A stretch of DNA of 39,643 bases from an uncultured Chloroflexota bacterium (lineage in GTDB: Bacteria; Chloroflexota; Anaerolineae; Aggregatilineales; Phototrophicaceae): NCBI GenBank assembly GCA_937974245.1, contig CALJKV010000036.1, positions 1 through 39,643 of the forward strand, written 5' to 3'. Below are positions 1 to 7,843 of this stretch, in pieces. Within the stretch, counting starts at the first letter, position 1. Each line of letters starts with the position of its first letter. The position numbers and the translations under genes were made by a program. Below the pieces are notes generated by a model. That model was not told the origin of the DNA. It searched no databases and saw only the letters and a list, made by a program, of their open reading frames with translations.

Positions 1-39
1 ACCATACGTTTGGCGCAAGGTCTTTGTATAGTTATTTAT

Positions 40-66
40 CGGATGAAGCACTAAGTGCTTCATCCG
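40..66. repeat. Near-perfect palindrome near the recombinase remnant
   Basis: Two 13-base arms, CGGATGAAGCACT and its near reverse complement, meet at the centre and can fold into a hairpin. A related, degenerate copy (TTATTTACCGGATGCAGCACTTAGGCG-like, around 163-188) lies just beyond the next repeat and carries the stop codon of the recombinase remnant. It may be a REP-like element or a recombination-site scar; the sequence alone does not decide. Confidence 0.5.
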
Positions 67-87
67 GCAAGTTTCTAAAGAACGGGT

Positions 88-138
88 GTAGGGACGCCAT
101 TCCTGGTGTCCGCCGGACAGGCAGAAGCCTGTCCCTAC
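88..138. repeat. REP-like hairpin bounded by GTAGGG and CCCTAC
   Basis: The segment begins with GTAGGGAC and ends with GTCCCTAC. Inside it GGACAGGC-AGAA-GCCTGTCC (115-134) forms a perfect 8-bp stem. The same end logic is seen in the hairpin at 35402-35429, so this looks like a dispersed repeat family in this genome. Confidence 0.5.
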
Positions 139-182
139 GAATATCCTGTTTTCTTGCTTGATTTATTTACCGGATGCAGCAC

Positions 183-1015
183 TTAGGCGACGTTTCGCGC
201 CCCGTTGGGGCTACCAGATGTACCTCCACTTGAACCGCCGCTGTTGAAGCGGTTTTTCATTTCCTCTCCCATCTCATCTTCATACAGTGCCGCTCGCAGA
301 ACCAGAAACGGCTCTGCCCAACTCTTGACTTTGAAATCAGCAATTCGTTTTTCATCAAGATCATAGACAATTTCATCAAACCGATTGTGTGCCAGTAGCT
401 TCCGGTCTTCGCCAGTTGCCACATTCCAGAACTCCTGTAACCGCCGCATCATCTGCATACACGTCGTGAGTTCCAGCGTGAGTTTCTTCTTATCGGTTGT
501 CCGGGCTTCCCAATACGAGATTTGACGCTCATGGTGGTCTTTCTGGCGATAGTAGTCATCGGCATCTATCTCACCGTTCTGGAAAAGAATGAGATTGTTC
601 TTAATGGCTCGACTGTGCTTGCTAATGGCTATTCCTTTTGTGCTTCAAGGTTCGCCTTATCCTCATCGGCCAAACTTCCGAAACCTGCTTCTACGGCTAG
701 TTCAGCCATCAACTGAATAGCATGGTGATCGACTTGCAGCGTATTCACCAACCGGCTGAAGTCCTGTTCAACCTCTTCGGCCAGAACCGATTGACTGCGA
801 CAGCTACAACGCCGTTTTTCCGAATGGCGATAACGCAAAGCCTGATCCTTCTTCCGATGTCCGATCAGGCGCGAGCGAAGTTTGGGTACGTCTTCGCGAG
901 GGGCATCTTCCAAACACTGAGCGCAGAAAAATAAGTCGGCCAGTGGGACTATGTGGACGACATGGATCATCCCTGAAGGGCGCCGCGGCACACTCCGCAA
1001 GCTCCAGACATGCAC
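183..1015 (-). pseudogene. Large serine recombinase, C-terminal fragment with a frameshift
   Basis: The minus-strand frame from 1015 to 629 has a zinc-ribbon-like pattern (CAQC, then RYRH and CSC) followed by the helical segment LAEEVEQDFSRLV, typical of the C-terminal half of large serine recombinases. It ends at a TAG. Adding one A to the AAAA run around 634-640 joins it to the downstream frame, which runs through QNGEIDADDYYRQKD to the frame ending at 183 (FDEIVYDLDEKRIADFK). The N-terminal resolvase catalytic domain is absent and nothing upstream restores it. The remnant is therefore very probably inactive. The family call rests on remembered domain patterns, not on a search. Confidence 0.6.
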
Positions 1016-1035
1016 CGAAGGTTGCAGCAGTGACC

Positions 1036-1158
1036 TTACTGCTTGGATAGAAATTGATTGAGCAAACTGGTGACCCTTGGGCTGGTCACACTGGCGACGA
1101 CACCATCAGGCTCATACACAAGAAGCTCACTGTTGGCGACGCCTATGCCTTTCTGAAC
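1036..1158 (-). pseudogene. Short unrecognised gene remnant (40 codons)
   Basis: On the minus strand an open stretch reads VQKGIGVANSELLVYEPDG at its start and ends NQFLSKQ before TAA at 1036-1038. A stop (TAG) lies just before the first residue and there is no start codon or ribosome-binding site. Its composition looks protein-like, but I do not recognise the family. It sits between the recombinase remnant and the terminator of the isomerase gene and is probably debris. Confidence 0.25.
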
Positions 1159-1179
1159 CTAAAACCGCGGCTGTGGCAT

Positions 1180-1223
1180 AAAAAGAATAGAGACAGTCGC
1201 TGGTTATGGGCTGCCTCTATTCT
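1180..1223 (-). terminator. Rho-independent terminator of the FucI-like gene
   Basis: Read on the minus strand, AGAATAGAG (1215-1223), a mismatch and CAG pair across a 14-base loop with CTG and CTCTATTCT (1184-1192), followed by a run of T. It lies about 20 bases beyond the stop codon at 1241. Stem plus T-run is the classical intrinsic terminator layout. Confidence 0.7.
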
Positions 1224-1240
1224 ATTATAACGCTCGGAAG

Positions 1241-2659
1241 TTAAGCATTGTGAAAGTATGTATCCCAGCCGAAATACGTGGTAAAGGCTTCATTGATCAC
1301 GTTCGCCGTGTAAGCGTTGGTCATGGCCGCATGATGTTCAAAACCGTTCTTGCACACGTAGTGCATTAACTTCTGTAGTTCTGGCACTCGTACGACTGCA
1401 CGACTGCCGTGGGTTTCGGCTGGATCATCCAAGAATTCGCCATCTCCGACGTAGGCCTTAATCAATCCATGATAATCATCGGTAGTGATGCGTGCATAGC
1501 TAAACGGCCCAGCTGGTGTTTTGCCTTCGACCGCGCCATATGTATTCTCGATACCAAGAGTCGCCCCTAAGATCGCCGCAGTATGCATCCGGGGCTGATC
1601 ACCTAAGAAGCTTTTTGCCCAGTTGCCACAATGGAACAAGATACATTTGTTGGGATCGTCACCATAATTGTTATTCCAGTCCACCAGAGCGCTTGGTGTT
1701 AGATATGCCAGTTGGAGTGCATACATGGACGTGACACCAGTTACATCGACTTCACAGGCACTTGGCATAAGCGACTCGCTCATCATACTCATGATCGTGC
1801 AGACATTGACGCCATAATTGGCCTGTAGCGATGTCCAACACTGAATAGCTGAGGCAGTAATGTCGTAAGCACGCATCCATTCGTCAATAACTACAGCCAG
1901 TTTTGCCTGCTTGACCACCGCCGCTGAAGGCACCTGATCGGTACGGATGTATGCACCAATACGCTGCAAGCTCTCCACCACACGAGCATCGTCATCACCG
2001 ATTTTGCCTGCACGCCCGAAGACTTCTGAGAGGTCCAGCGTGCTGACGCTGATGCCGAACGCTTGCAGCAGTTTCTCACTATAACGGGTAGTATTAAAGG
2101 CGCTTGGGCGTGCGCCAATCGCTCCTAGTCGGGCGCTACGCAGGTATTTTACGACACGACAAACACCCATGAAATCGGTCAAGTCTTGCTTGAATGAGAC
2201 AGTCTTTGGGTGAACAGTGTGCAACCGGGTGAGGGTGTAGGGAATCCTGTACTGATAAAGATTGTTGCAAACAGAGATTTTGCCACAGAAGGAGTCGCGC
2301 CGTCGCTCGAAGTTGAGCTTGTCGACTTCATCCGGATATGCCTGAATGAGCACAGGAACGTGTAGACCCGAGAGCTTAATCGTATCAGCGACACCCTTCT
2401 CATCGCCGAAATTTGGGAGCGTTACGAGGATGCCGTCAATCCTGTCGGCATTACGCTTAAATAGTTCGGCGCAGTGCTTGGCGTGCTCCCAGGTTTCAAC
2501 AGCACCCAGTTTAGTTGTCTCTTCGTCGAGGATAACCGCGTCGATCCCCAGCTCCTCTAGGACTTCAAGGATGTCCTGTCGTCCTTCAGCAATCAAGCGG
2601 TCGGGGAAAAACTCGCGGTTACCCACGATTACACCAAGTGTCATTTTTGAATAGTCCAT
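1241..2659 (-). CDS. L-fucose/L-arabinose isomerase-family sugar isomerase
   Basis: This 472-residue protein should be a cytoplasmic, metal-dependent aldose-ketose isomerase of the FucI/AraA fold. The family signature is clear: SACEVDVTG (Glu303) and LVDWNNNYGDDP (Asp327), then LFHCGNW, and near the C-terminus GFEHHAAMT (His442/443). These match the Glu, Asp and His metal ligands of fucose isomerase. It is shorter than E. coli FucI (591 residues) and belongs to the compact subgroup whose substrates are mostly undetermined. The start ATG is preceded by AAGGA at good spacing. It follows rpiB and a DeoR gene on the same strand and ends at a strong terminator. Given the tetrulose-type kinases and isomerases nearby, I infer an aldotetrose or pentose substrate; this is not shown by the sequence. 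Confidence 0.82.
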   Translation of the reverse strand: MDYSKMTLGVIVGNREFFPDRLIAEGRQDILEVLEELGIDAVILDEETTKLGAVETWEHAKHCAELFKRNADRIDGILVTLPNFGDEKGVADTIKLSGLHVPVLIQAYPDEVDKLNFERRRDSFCGKISVCNNLYQYRIPYTLTRLHTVHPKTVSFKQDLTDFMGVCRVVKYLRSARLGAIGARPSAFNTTRYSEKLLQAFGISVSTLDLSEVFGRAGKIGDDDARVVESLQRIGAYIRTDQVPSAAVVKQAKLAVVIDEWMRAYDITASAIQCWTSLQANYGVNVCTIMSMMSESLMPSACEVDVTGVTSMYALQLAYLTPSALVDWNNNYGDDPNKCILFHCGNWAKSFLGDQPRMHTAAILGATLGIENTYGAVEGKTPAGPFSYARITTDDYHGLIKAYVGDGEFLDDPAETHGSRAVVRVPELQKLMHYVCKNGFEHHAAMTNAYTANVINEAFTTYFGWDTYFHNA

Positions 2660-3048
2660 AATCGAATCCTTATTATGTCATCTACAGGTCTCGCTGCACT
2701 GTAGTGAGCCAGACTTGATACCATGATTCTTCTAATGACCAATGTGCTTCAATTTCGCGGCGGCAGAGTTGCGGGTCAAAGCTTCCAAGATGGACGAAGT
2801 GTTTGCATCACTTCACACCTTACGGGCTCTGACGACCTACAGACTCTTGACATAGCCCAACTGACCAACTTTTCACTTCATACCCCGTATACTCAACAAA
2901 TCCCTCAAGCAGATTGTCGGCTACTAGATTGGGATAATTAACGTGGGGGAATATGTTGTGCTCTTGTATATGAGAAACCATTTAGCAGGCCGCGATTCCT
3001 CTATTGAATAGTAGTTAAAGCTCACCAGCCTAAGTAAAAAGGGGCGTT
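2660..3048. other. Intergenic region between rpiB and the FucI-like gene
   Basis: The 389 bases hold the ribosome-binding site of the isomerase gene (AAGGA on the minus strand near 2667). One open frame of 72 codons on the plus strand (2723-2941) has no ribosome-binding site and no recognisable similarity, so I do not call it. I see no convincing terminator or operator. Confidence 0.4.
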
Positions 3049-3522
3049 TTAAACCGTTTCTGAGCTATCAGATGTGCGATGATACATATTATCAATATCG
3101 ATCATACGCTGAACTTTGGGGGTAGACCCGCCGCCCTGGAACTCGGACTCGAGCCAGGCTTTGACCACAGTCTTGGCTACCTCTACACCAACTACTCGAG
3201 CACCCATCGTCAAAATCTGACAGTCATTGCTCTTTCGGGAACGTTCAGCAGAATACACATCGTGGCAAGTTGCAGCCCTGATACCTGGTACCTTATTGGC
3301 TGTAATTGCCATACCCAAACCGGTTCCACACATCAGAATACCACGTTCATATTGTCCGTCAGCCACAGCTTCAGCGACCTTCAGTGCAATGTCAGGGTAT
3401 AGTACAGGGTTCGTATCATAAACTCCCATATCCTCAACTTCCTGATTTAGTTCGATGAGATAGGCTTTTATGACCTCTTTGAGTTCATAGGCTGCTTCAT
3501 CACTGCCAATTGCTATTGCCAT
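3049..3522 (-). CDS. rpiB: RpiB/LacAB-family sugar-phosphate isomerase
   Basis: The 157-residue protein is a complete RpiB-family aldose-ketose phosphate isomerase. Visible family features are AIGSDEAAYELK at the N-terminus, GILMCGTGLGMA with catalytic Cys65, CHDVYSAERSRKSND (His87 onward), and MGARVVG near residue 107. RpiB enzymes interconvert ribulose and ribose 5-phosphate. Relatives called EryI/DerI act on D-erythrulose 4-phosphate in erythritol catabolism. The start has AAAGGAAAG upstream. It sits between the DeoR regulator and the FucI-like gene on one strand, opposite two erythrulose-kinase-like operons. I therefore favour a tetrulose-phosphate isomerase role over housekeeping ribose metabolism, though general RpiB activity cannot be excluded. 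Confidence 0.88.
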   Translation of the reverse strand: MAIAIGSDEAAYELKEVIKAYLIELNQEVEDMGVYDTNPVLYPDIALKVAEAVADGQYERGILMCGTGLGMAITANKVPGIRAATCHDVYSAERSRKSNDCQILTMGARVVGVEVAKTVVKAWLESEFQGGGSTPKVQRMIDIDNMYHRTSDSSETV

Positions 3523-3709
3523 TGTCTTTCCTTTCTATGTTGTCATATTATTGGTTGGTTGCTGTCATCGCAGTCAATTTTAAGAGTGCCTGCGGTATCC
3601 AATCATTTTAATACACCTTCTAAATTATCCCTTTCACTTCTCTCAAGTACATTGGATCCTTCCTGCACCAAATTGACTGGATGATTTGAAGTCAAGTTGA
3701 TAGTATTCC

Positions 3710-4498
3710 CTAAGAAGTGAGCGGTGCAATTTCAACGTGTACACCATGCTCTTGAATTGCGCTTATTTCTTCAGGTCGCGCTCCTGAATCCACAATCACA
3801 AGATCAAAGTTGGTAATCGGGGCAACTTCACGCAGGGCTTGCTTGCCAAGTTTAGTGTGGTCGATCAGCAGAATTCGGCGCGAGGCAGACTTCATCATGG
3901 CACGTTTGACGCGGACGATTACTTCTTCCTGGTGAAATACATAGCCATCAGCAACAGCCGAACTAGACATAAATAATGTATTGACACGCAAACCACTGAT
4001 CATCTGCTCACAAAGGTCACCAACAACCGCATTGTAGCGGAAGAGATAGTCGCCACCCAAGCTAATGAGATTGATTTGGCGACACAATCGTAATGTGTCT
4101 ACTGTTGTCAAAAAATTGGTAATGACTGTTAAGTGGGAAATGCTAACAAGCTTCTTGGCGAGGGCCAGGATTGTAGTAGAGTCATCCAGCATAACGGCTT
4201 CACCTGGCTCCACATGAGCGAATGCGGCAGTCGCGATTGCTTCTTTTTCTTTGCTGGATGCGTTTATTCGGTAATTCAGATGACTCTCAAACAAATAAGT
4301 GGGCTGTGCAGTTGCACCTCCCCGTACTTTGCGCAAGATACCCTGTTTCTCAAGCTCATCAAGATCACGATGAATGGTCATTTTACTGACCTGGAACGTG
4401 TCAACCAAATCCTGGATGGTGATGGAAGTATTGCGCAATACCAAATCTGCAATATGATTTAGGCGCCCAGCCTGCGAACTACTGTTTGAAGATCGCAT
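3710..4498 (-). CDS. DeoR-family transcriptional regulator
   Basis: The 262-residue protein has a DeoR helix-turn-helix at about residues 10-65 (RLNHIADLV, TIQDLVDTFQVSKMTIHRDLDEL, then GILRKVRGGA) and a C-terminal DeoRC sugar-phosphate sensor domain (VMLDDSTT, LTVITNF, GGDY). DeoR regulators usually repress sugar operons and release DNA when a phosphorylated sugar binds. I chose the start at 4498 because AGGG lies eight bases upstream and MRSSNSSSQAGRLNHI matches the usual family N-terminus; an in-frame extension to 4570 would add 24 unusual residues. It is divergent from the first dhaK, and an 11/12-matching inverted repeat lies between them. It likely controls both directions. Confidence 0.87.
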   Translation of the reverse strand: MRSSNSSSQAGRLNHIADLVLRNTSITIQDLVDTFQVSKMTIHRDLDELEKQGILRKVRGGATAQPTYLFESHLNYRINASSKEKEAIATAAFAHVEPGEAVMLDDSTTILALAKKLVSISHLTVITNFLTTVDTLRLCRQINLISLGGDYLFRYNAVVGDLCEQMISGLRVNTLFMSSSAVADGYVFHQEEVIVRVKRAMMKSASRRILLIDHTKLGKQALREVAPITNFDLVIVDSGARPEEISAIQEHGVHVEIAPLTS

Positions 4499-4582
4499 TT
4501 CACATACCCTGGTAGATATTGCTAACCATAAATTGCTAACCATAAAAATGAAGTAGAGCAATATAAGCAACCTATGTGAAGA

Positions 4583-4623
4583 ATAACATGTTTTTCTGAT
4601 AAAAACAACACAAAACGTGTTAT
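4583..4623. promoter_or_regulatory. Inverted repeat, candidate DeoR operator
   Basis: ATAACATGTTTT (4583-4594) and AAAACGTGTTAT (4612-4623) are reverse complements at 11 of 12 positions, with arm starts 29 bases apart. The element lies 85 bases upstream of the DeoR start and on the path to dhaK. Position and symmetry fit an operator; binding is inferred. Confidence 0.4.
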
Positions 4624-4982
4624 GGAAGTGCTGTATAATTCAGAGATACGTTCGTTATCCTACACGGGTCTTTGATTCGCGTAATGGTATCTTCCTTGCT
4701 CTCCCACAGAATTAGTGACAAATCACTTGAATCATGATAAGATCTACTTGATTGTCGGGTCATACGGATGGCGATCAAGGTCGTTTGTTTACCAATTGGC
4801 CTATTTCCGTTGAAATAAACTAGAAACACCGTTTTTCATTTATCTTTGATAGCTAAAACTACTGTTACGCAGTTCACAAGTGTTTTTCCTAATAGGGGTG
4901 AGTCATACCCCGCCCCTAGCTTGGGTCAATTGCGTGGGTCCTATTCTGGATAAATCAAAACGAATGTTGTCTATTCTTGCTA

Positions 4983-5036
4983 ACCCCACCACTCAATCCC
5001 CTCTCCATTCATGGGGAAGCTAAGCAGTGCAGGGGT
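4983..5036. repeat. REP-like nested inverted repeat
   Basis: Outer arms ACCCCACCACT and AGTGCAGGGGT pair at 9 of 11 positions. Inside them TCCCC and GGGGA pair around TCTCCATTCAT. The ACCCC...CCCTCTCC...GGGG pattern resembles dispersed repeats I associate with Chloroflexota genomes. It lies in the leader of dhaK, about 85 bases before the start. Confidence 0.4.
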
Positions 5037-5120
5037 GGGTGTGCCAAGATCGGTAGCGATTTATCTGGTTTGTCTATTATCTATTGGCATGAAGATTGGA
5101 AAATTCAGGCAGGTAAAATT

Positions 5121-6131
5121 ATGAAAAAGATCCTCAATAATCCAGAAAACTATGTGCCCGAAATGTTGGATGGCTTGCTGGCGGCGCACCCCAGGCATCT
5201 GAAGGCAGTGGCCGGAGATGTGCATTGTATCGTCCGTGCGGATTCACCTAAGGCAGGCAAAGTAGGCATTGTTACTGGTGGCGGGTCAGGCCATCTCCCG
5301 GTATTTCTAGGCTATGTTGGCACTGGCCTTCTTGATGGTTGTGCAGTCGGTGATGTCTTTGCATCCCCAACAATTGACCAGATGTACGAGGTCACTAAGG
5401 CAGTTCATGGTGGCGCAGGAGTGTTACATCTATTTGGCAATTATGGTGGTGATGTCATGAATTTCGCCGCAGCTGCGGACCAGGCATTAATGGAAGACGA
5501 TGTTCAAATAGAAACCGTCCTGGTAGCTGATGATGTTGCCAGTGCACCACCAGAACGAGCGGAACGCCGTCGGGGCGTCGCAGGCATGGTCTATGCTTTT
5601 AAGATCGCGGGCGCACGCGCTGAAGAAATGGCGAGCCTTGCTGAGGTTAAGGCCGCAGCCGAACACGCGCTTGCAAACACTCGCAGCATGGGGGTTGCCC
5701 TTTCGCCGTGTACTGTCCCTCAAATCGGTAAACCGACCTTCACGCTGGGTGACGCTGAGATGGAAATCGGGATGGGTATTCACGGGGAGCAAGGCATAGA
5801 ACGGGTTAACTTGCGGATCGCGAATGAAATAACCGAGCAATTGGCAAATGCTATTTTTGAGGATATCGAGCTAAGCAACAGTCAAGTCACTGTCATGCTT
5901 AACAGTCTGGGATCAACTCCGCTTGAGGAACTCTATATCATGTACCGCCATCTGCTCAAGATTCTTAGCACACGAAATATTGAAGTTTATCGTCCATACA
6001 TTGGTCGTTTTGCGACCTCAATGGAAATGGCTGGAGCTTCCCTGACCGTTATGAAGCTTGATGATGAACTAAAGCGACTTCTTGACGCGCCGGCATCCTC
6101 ACCATTCTTCGAACACGCTCAGTATATTTAG
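5121..6131 (+). CDS. dhaK: DhaK-family ketose kinase subunit (first copy)
   Basis: The 336-residue protein is the substrate-binding subunit of a dihydroxyacetone-kinase-family enzyme. It shows GGGSGH (residues 53-58), GDVFASP, NYGGDVMNF with Asp111, and GMGIHGEQG with His221. That histidine matches the one which binds the ketone of the substrate covalently in E. coli DhaK (His218). The start at 5121 gives a family-typical N-terminus (MKKILNNPENYVPEMLDG); the longer frame from 4977 would read through the REP-like repeat. Residues after GGGSGH (LPVF) and GDVF rather than GEIF differ from E. coli DhaK and recall the D-/L-erythrulose kinases of actinobacteria. Its likely partner DhaL is encoded 918 bases downstream. 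Confidence 0.87.
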   Translation: MKKILNNPENYVPEMLDGLLAAHPRHLKAVAGDVHCIVRADSPKAGKVGIVTGGGSGHLPVFLGYVGTGLLDGCAVGDVFASPTIDQMYEVTKAVHGGAGVLHLFGNYGGDVMNFAAAADQALMEDDVQIETVLVADDVASAPPERAERRRGVAGMVYAFKIAGARAEEMASLAEVKAAAEHALANTRSMGVALSPCTVPQIGKPTFTLGDAEMEIGMGIHGEQGIERVNLRIANEITEQLANAIFEDIELSNSQVTVMLNSLGSTPLEELYIMYRHLLKILSTRNIEVYRPYIGRFATSMEMAGASLTVMKLDDELKRLLDAPASSPFFEHAQYI

Positions 6132-6153
6132 TAATAATTCATCGGTGGTGCGG

Positions 6154-6229
6154 GGTAATTGAAGGGTCACGGAATTTGCAGAGGGCTATCCGTGTAGGCA
6201 TAGGCAAAGGCTCGTGCCCTTCAACTACC
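6154..6229. repeat. Large inverted repeat directly after dhaK
   Basis: GGTAATTGAAGGG (6154-6166) pairs at 12 of 13 positions with CCCTTCAACTACC (6217-6229), and CACG with CGTG continues the stem across a one-base bulge. The arms enclose about 41 bases. It starts 22 bases after the stop codon, with no T-run, so it could be a transcript-stabilising stem-loop or a miniature element rather than an intrinsic terminator. Confidence 0.5.
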
Positions 6230-6488
6230 AGTGTCTGCAATGTTACGACCAAGCGATTGGGTTTTTCCCGTGAAAAGTACACTAGCGGATTTGATCCAAG
6301 AATGTTTTGCACTTGGGCTACGACATTCGCATTTTGAGTATGTGCCGTGCCACTTTAAACACAAATACAGCCCCCCCCTGTTTTTTGACAATTCCGGGAA
6401 ACCCACCCGACCTTACGGTATTCTCCATAATGAACATTATAACAAACTCATCACTATACATAACATTATAACCTCCGATTTTGTCCGT

Positions 6489-6511
6489 AAATCACTTAAA
6501 GGAAGTGATTT
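6489..6511. repeat. Perfect 9-bp hairpin AAATCACTT/AAGTGATTT
   Basis: AAATCACTT, a five-base spacer AAAGG, and AAGTGATTT make a perfect inverted repeat. Most of one arm, CAAATCACTTG, also occurs near 4721-4731 in the other control region, which hints at a shared protein-binding half-site. Function is unknown. Confidence 0.35.
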
Positions 6512-6994
6512 GTAACTAATATTTAACGCAAAATCTCATATTCATGAGATGAATTACTTGCATTTTGCGGGTAACATTGGTAAATTATCATTAAGTTCTT
6601 TATCATATTTCGCACCGATTCTGAAGGTGGGTAATGCGTATATGAGGTTTGCGGAGAGAAAGTTATCTTCGTAAACATCTTGGCTCATACTCGGTAGAAT
6701 TCGCATAGTTCTACCAGGTTTAAGGGAAATCTCAATCTTAATATCCGGTAATTCTTTTCTCAACTACGTGATTTCTAATACGCTAAAACTATACTGTTGC
6801 TGTAAGAACCTTTGACATCATTTTTTGAGATCGTGTTTGCATAATGCATGATCACATTGGAAATGTTATATTATCGAACACTTCTGCCAACTCACCGAAT
6901 AGTTTCTATAAGTCCATAGTATGCTATCAGGCGGTTGGCTGCACAAAATATCTGGCAAGTGCATCTTTATAATTGCATTTACGGACGGAAAGAT

Positions 6995-7028
6995 AACAAT
7001 GACCTGAACCATTTATGGTCACATTGTT
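6995..7028. promoter_or_regulatory. Imperfect inverted repeat upstream of dhaL
   Basis: AACAATGACC and GGTCACATTGTT are reverse complements apart from two extra bases. The repeat ends 21 bases before the dhaL ATG, where it could overlap a promoter or the start of the transcript. The ATAACA motif next to it also occurs in the 4583-4623 repeat. The regulatory role is inferred. Confidence 0.3.
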
Positions 7029-7049
7029 GTTATAACGGTGGAAACTATT

Positions 7050-7718
7050 ATGAATATACATCTTACCTATACAGAAGCTCTACGGCTATTGGCAAAACTG
7101 GCCGATGACGCAATCGCTAGCAAAGATGAACTAACCGAACTTGATGCTGCACTGGGTGATGGCGATCTTGGGCGCACCGTAGAACGGGGTTTCCGCGCTG
7201 TCCAGGGTATGCTGCTGGAAGGCGAGGTAAATGCTGAGGCCGACTTAGGCAAGCTGTTTTTTAAGACAGGCAAAACGTTCTCCACTGCAGCCGCTTCTAG
7301 CTTTGGCGCTCTTCTCGGCACCGCTTTCATGAAAGGCGGCATGGCACTAAACGGTCAAACCGAGGCTTCGGCCTCCGATATAATCAAGGCAATGAGGGCT
7401 TCCCTGACAGCTCTCATAGATCAAGGCAAGGCAAATATCGGCGACAAAACAATGCTAGATGCCCTGGGCCCTGCTATTGATGCGATGAGTACATACATGG
7501 CGAATCACCAGGGAGATGTGACACTGGCGCCGTTATTACGCGCAGGTGCGAACGCGGCCCAGGGAGGCGCGGAACACACTCAAACAATGCAGTCGCAAAT
7601 TGGCCGTGCAAGCTGGCAGGGCGCACGCTCGATAGGAGCCATGGACCCGGGTGCGCGCGCGGTCGCCATCATGCTTAACTCGGTAGCGTGTTACTTTGAG
7701 CAAGAACTCCGGGAATAG
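7050..7718 (+). CDS. dhaL: DhaL-family nucleotide-binding kinase subunit (first copy)
   Basis: The 222-residue protein is the nucleotide-binding subunit that phosphorylates the ketose held by DhaK. Motifs are LDAALGDGDLG, with Asp32, Asp37 and Asp39 as magnesium/nucleotide ligands, and NIGDKTMLDAL; ASWQGARSIGAMDPGA near the end is also family-typical. The usual His after GDGD is Leu40 here. I chose ATG 7050 because GGTGGA lies eight bases upstream; an in-frame GTG at 7038 would add four residues. No DhaM (PTS-type phosphodonor) gene is nearby. The pair may therefore use ATP directly or a phosphodonor encoded elsewhere. Confidence 0.85.
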   Translation: MNIHLTYTEALRLLAKLADDAIASKDELTELDAALGDGDLGRTVERGFRAVQGMLLEGEVNAEADLGKLFFKTGKTFSTAAASSFGALLGTAFMKGGMALNGQTEASASDIIKAMRASLTALIDQGKANIGDKTMLDALGPAIDAMSTYMANHQGDVTLAPLLRAGANAAQGGAEHTQTMQSQIGRASWQGARSIGAMDPGARAVAIMLNSVACYFEQELRE

Positions 7719-7843
7719 AAGTAGATCTGTTTGCCTTGAGCAGACAAAGTCCAATAGGTCTGACGGCTAGAAATATCCTGTCGTCAGAGAATATGATTAT
7801 TCAGACATAGTGGCAACTTTTTTCTGCCGTAGGGGGTTAAACC

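Larger units (their letters stand above)
4499..5120. other. Divergent control region between deoR-type gene and dhaK
   Basis: This 622-base, AT-rich stretch separates two divergent transcription units. It contains the inverted repeat at 4583-4623, a G/C-rich hairpin TAGGGG...CCCCTA at 4893-4918, and a REP-like nested repeat at 4983-5036. A TATAAT hexamer occurs at 4634-4639 but I see no good -35 partner at 16-18 bases. No gene is supported here. Confidence 0.45.
6132..7049. other. Long AT-rich gap between dhaK and dhaL
   Basis: The 918 bases have a composition unlike the flanking genes. They contain a large inverted repeat (6154-6229), a perfect hairpin (6489-6511), a second hairpin (ATCTCAT 6533-6539 with ATGAGAT 6544-6550), a direct repeat of AACATTATAAC (6433-6443 and 6462-6472, 29 bases apart), and an imperfect inverted repeat just before dhaL (6995-7028). 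An open frame on the plus strand from GTG 6231 to 6515 (94 residues) lacks a ribosome-binding site and is not recognised. The gap could hold regulatory sites, an old insertion, or an RNA. Confidence 0.5.

Noticed and set aside
40..188. CRISPR array
   Set aside because: Only two related repeats, of different length and with a different repeat between them; no regular spacing and no cas genes.
2723..2941. Open frame of 72 codons between the isomerase genes
   Set aside because: No ribosome-binding site, no recognisable motif, and it opposes the surrounding transcription.
4611..4639. Promoter with TATAAT at 4634-4639
   Set aside because: The -35 position (CAAAAC at 17-base spacing) does not resemble consensus; the TATAAT may be chance in AT-rich DNA.
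4977..5120. Longer N-terminus for the first DhaK
   Set aside because: The extension reads through a REP-like repeat, lacks family similarity and has no better ribosome-binding site than ATG 5121.
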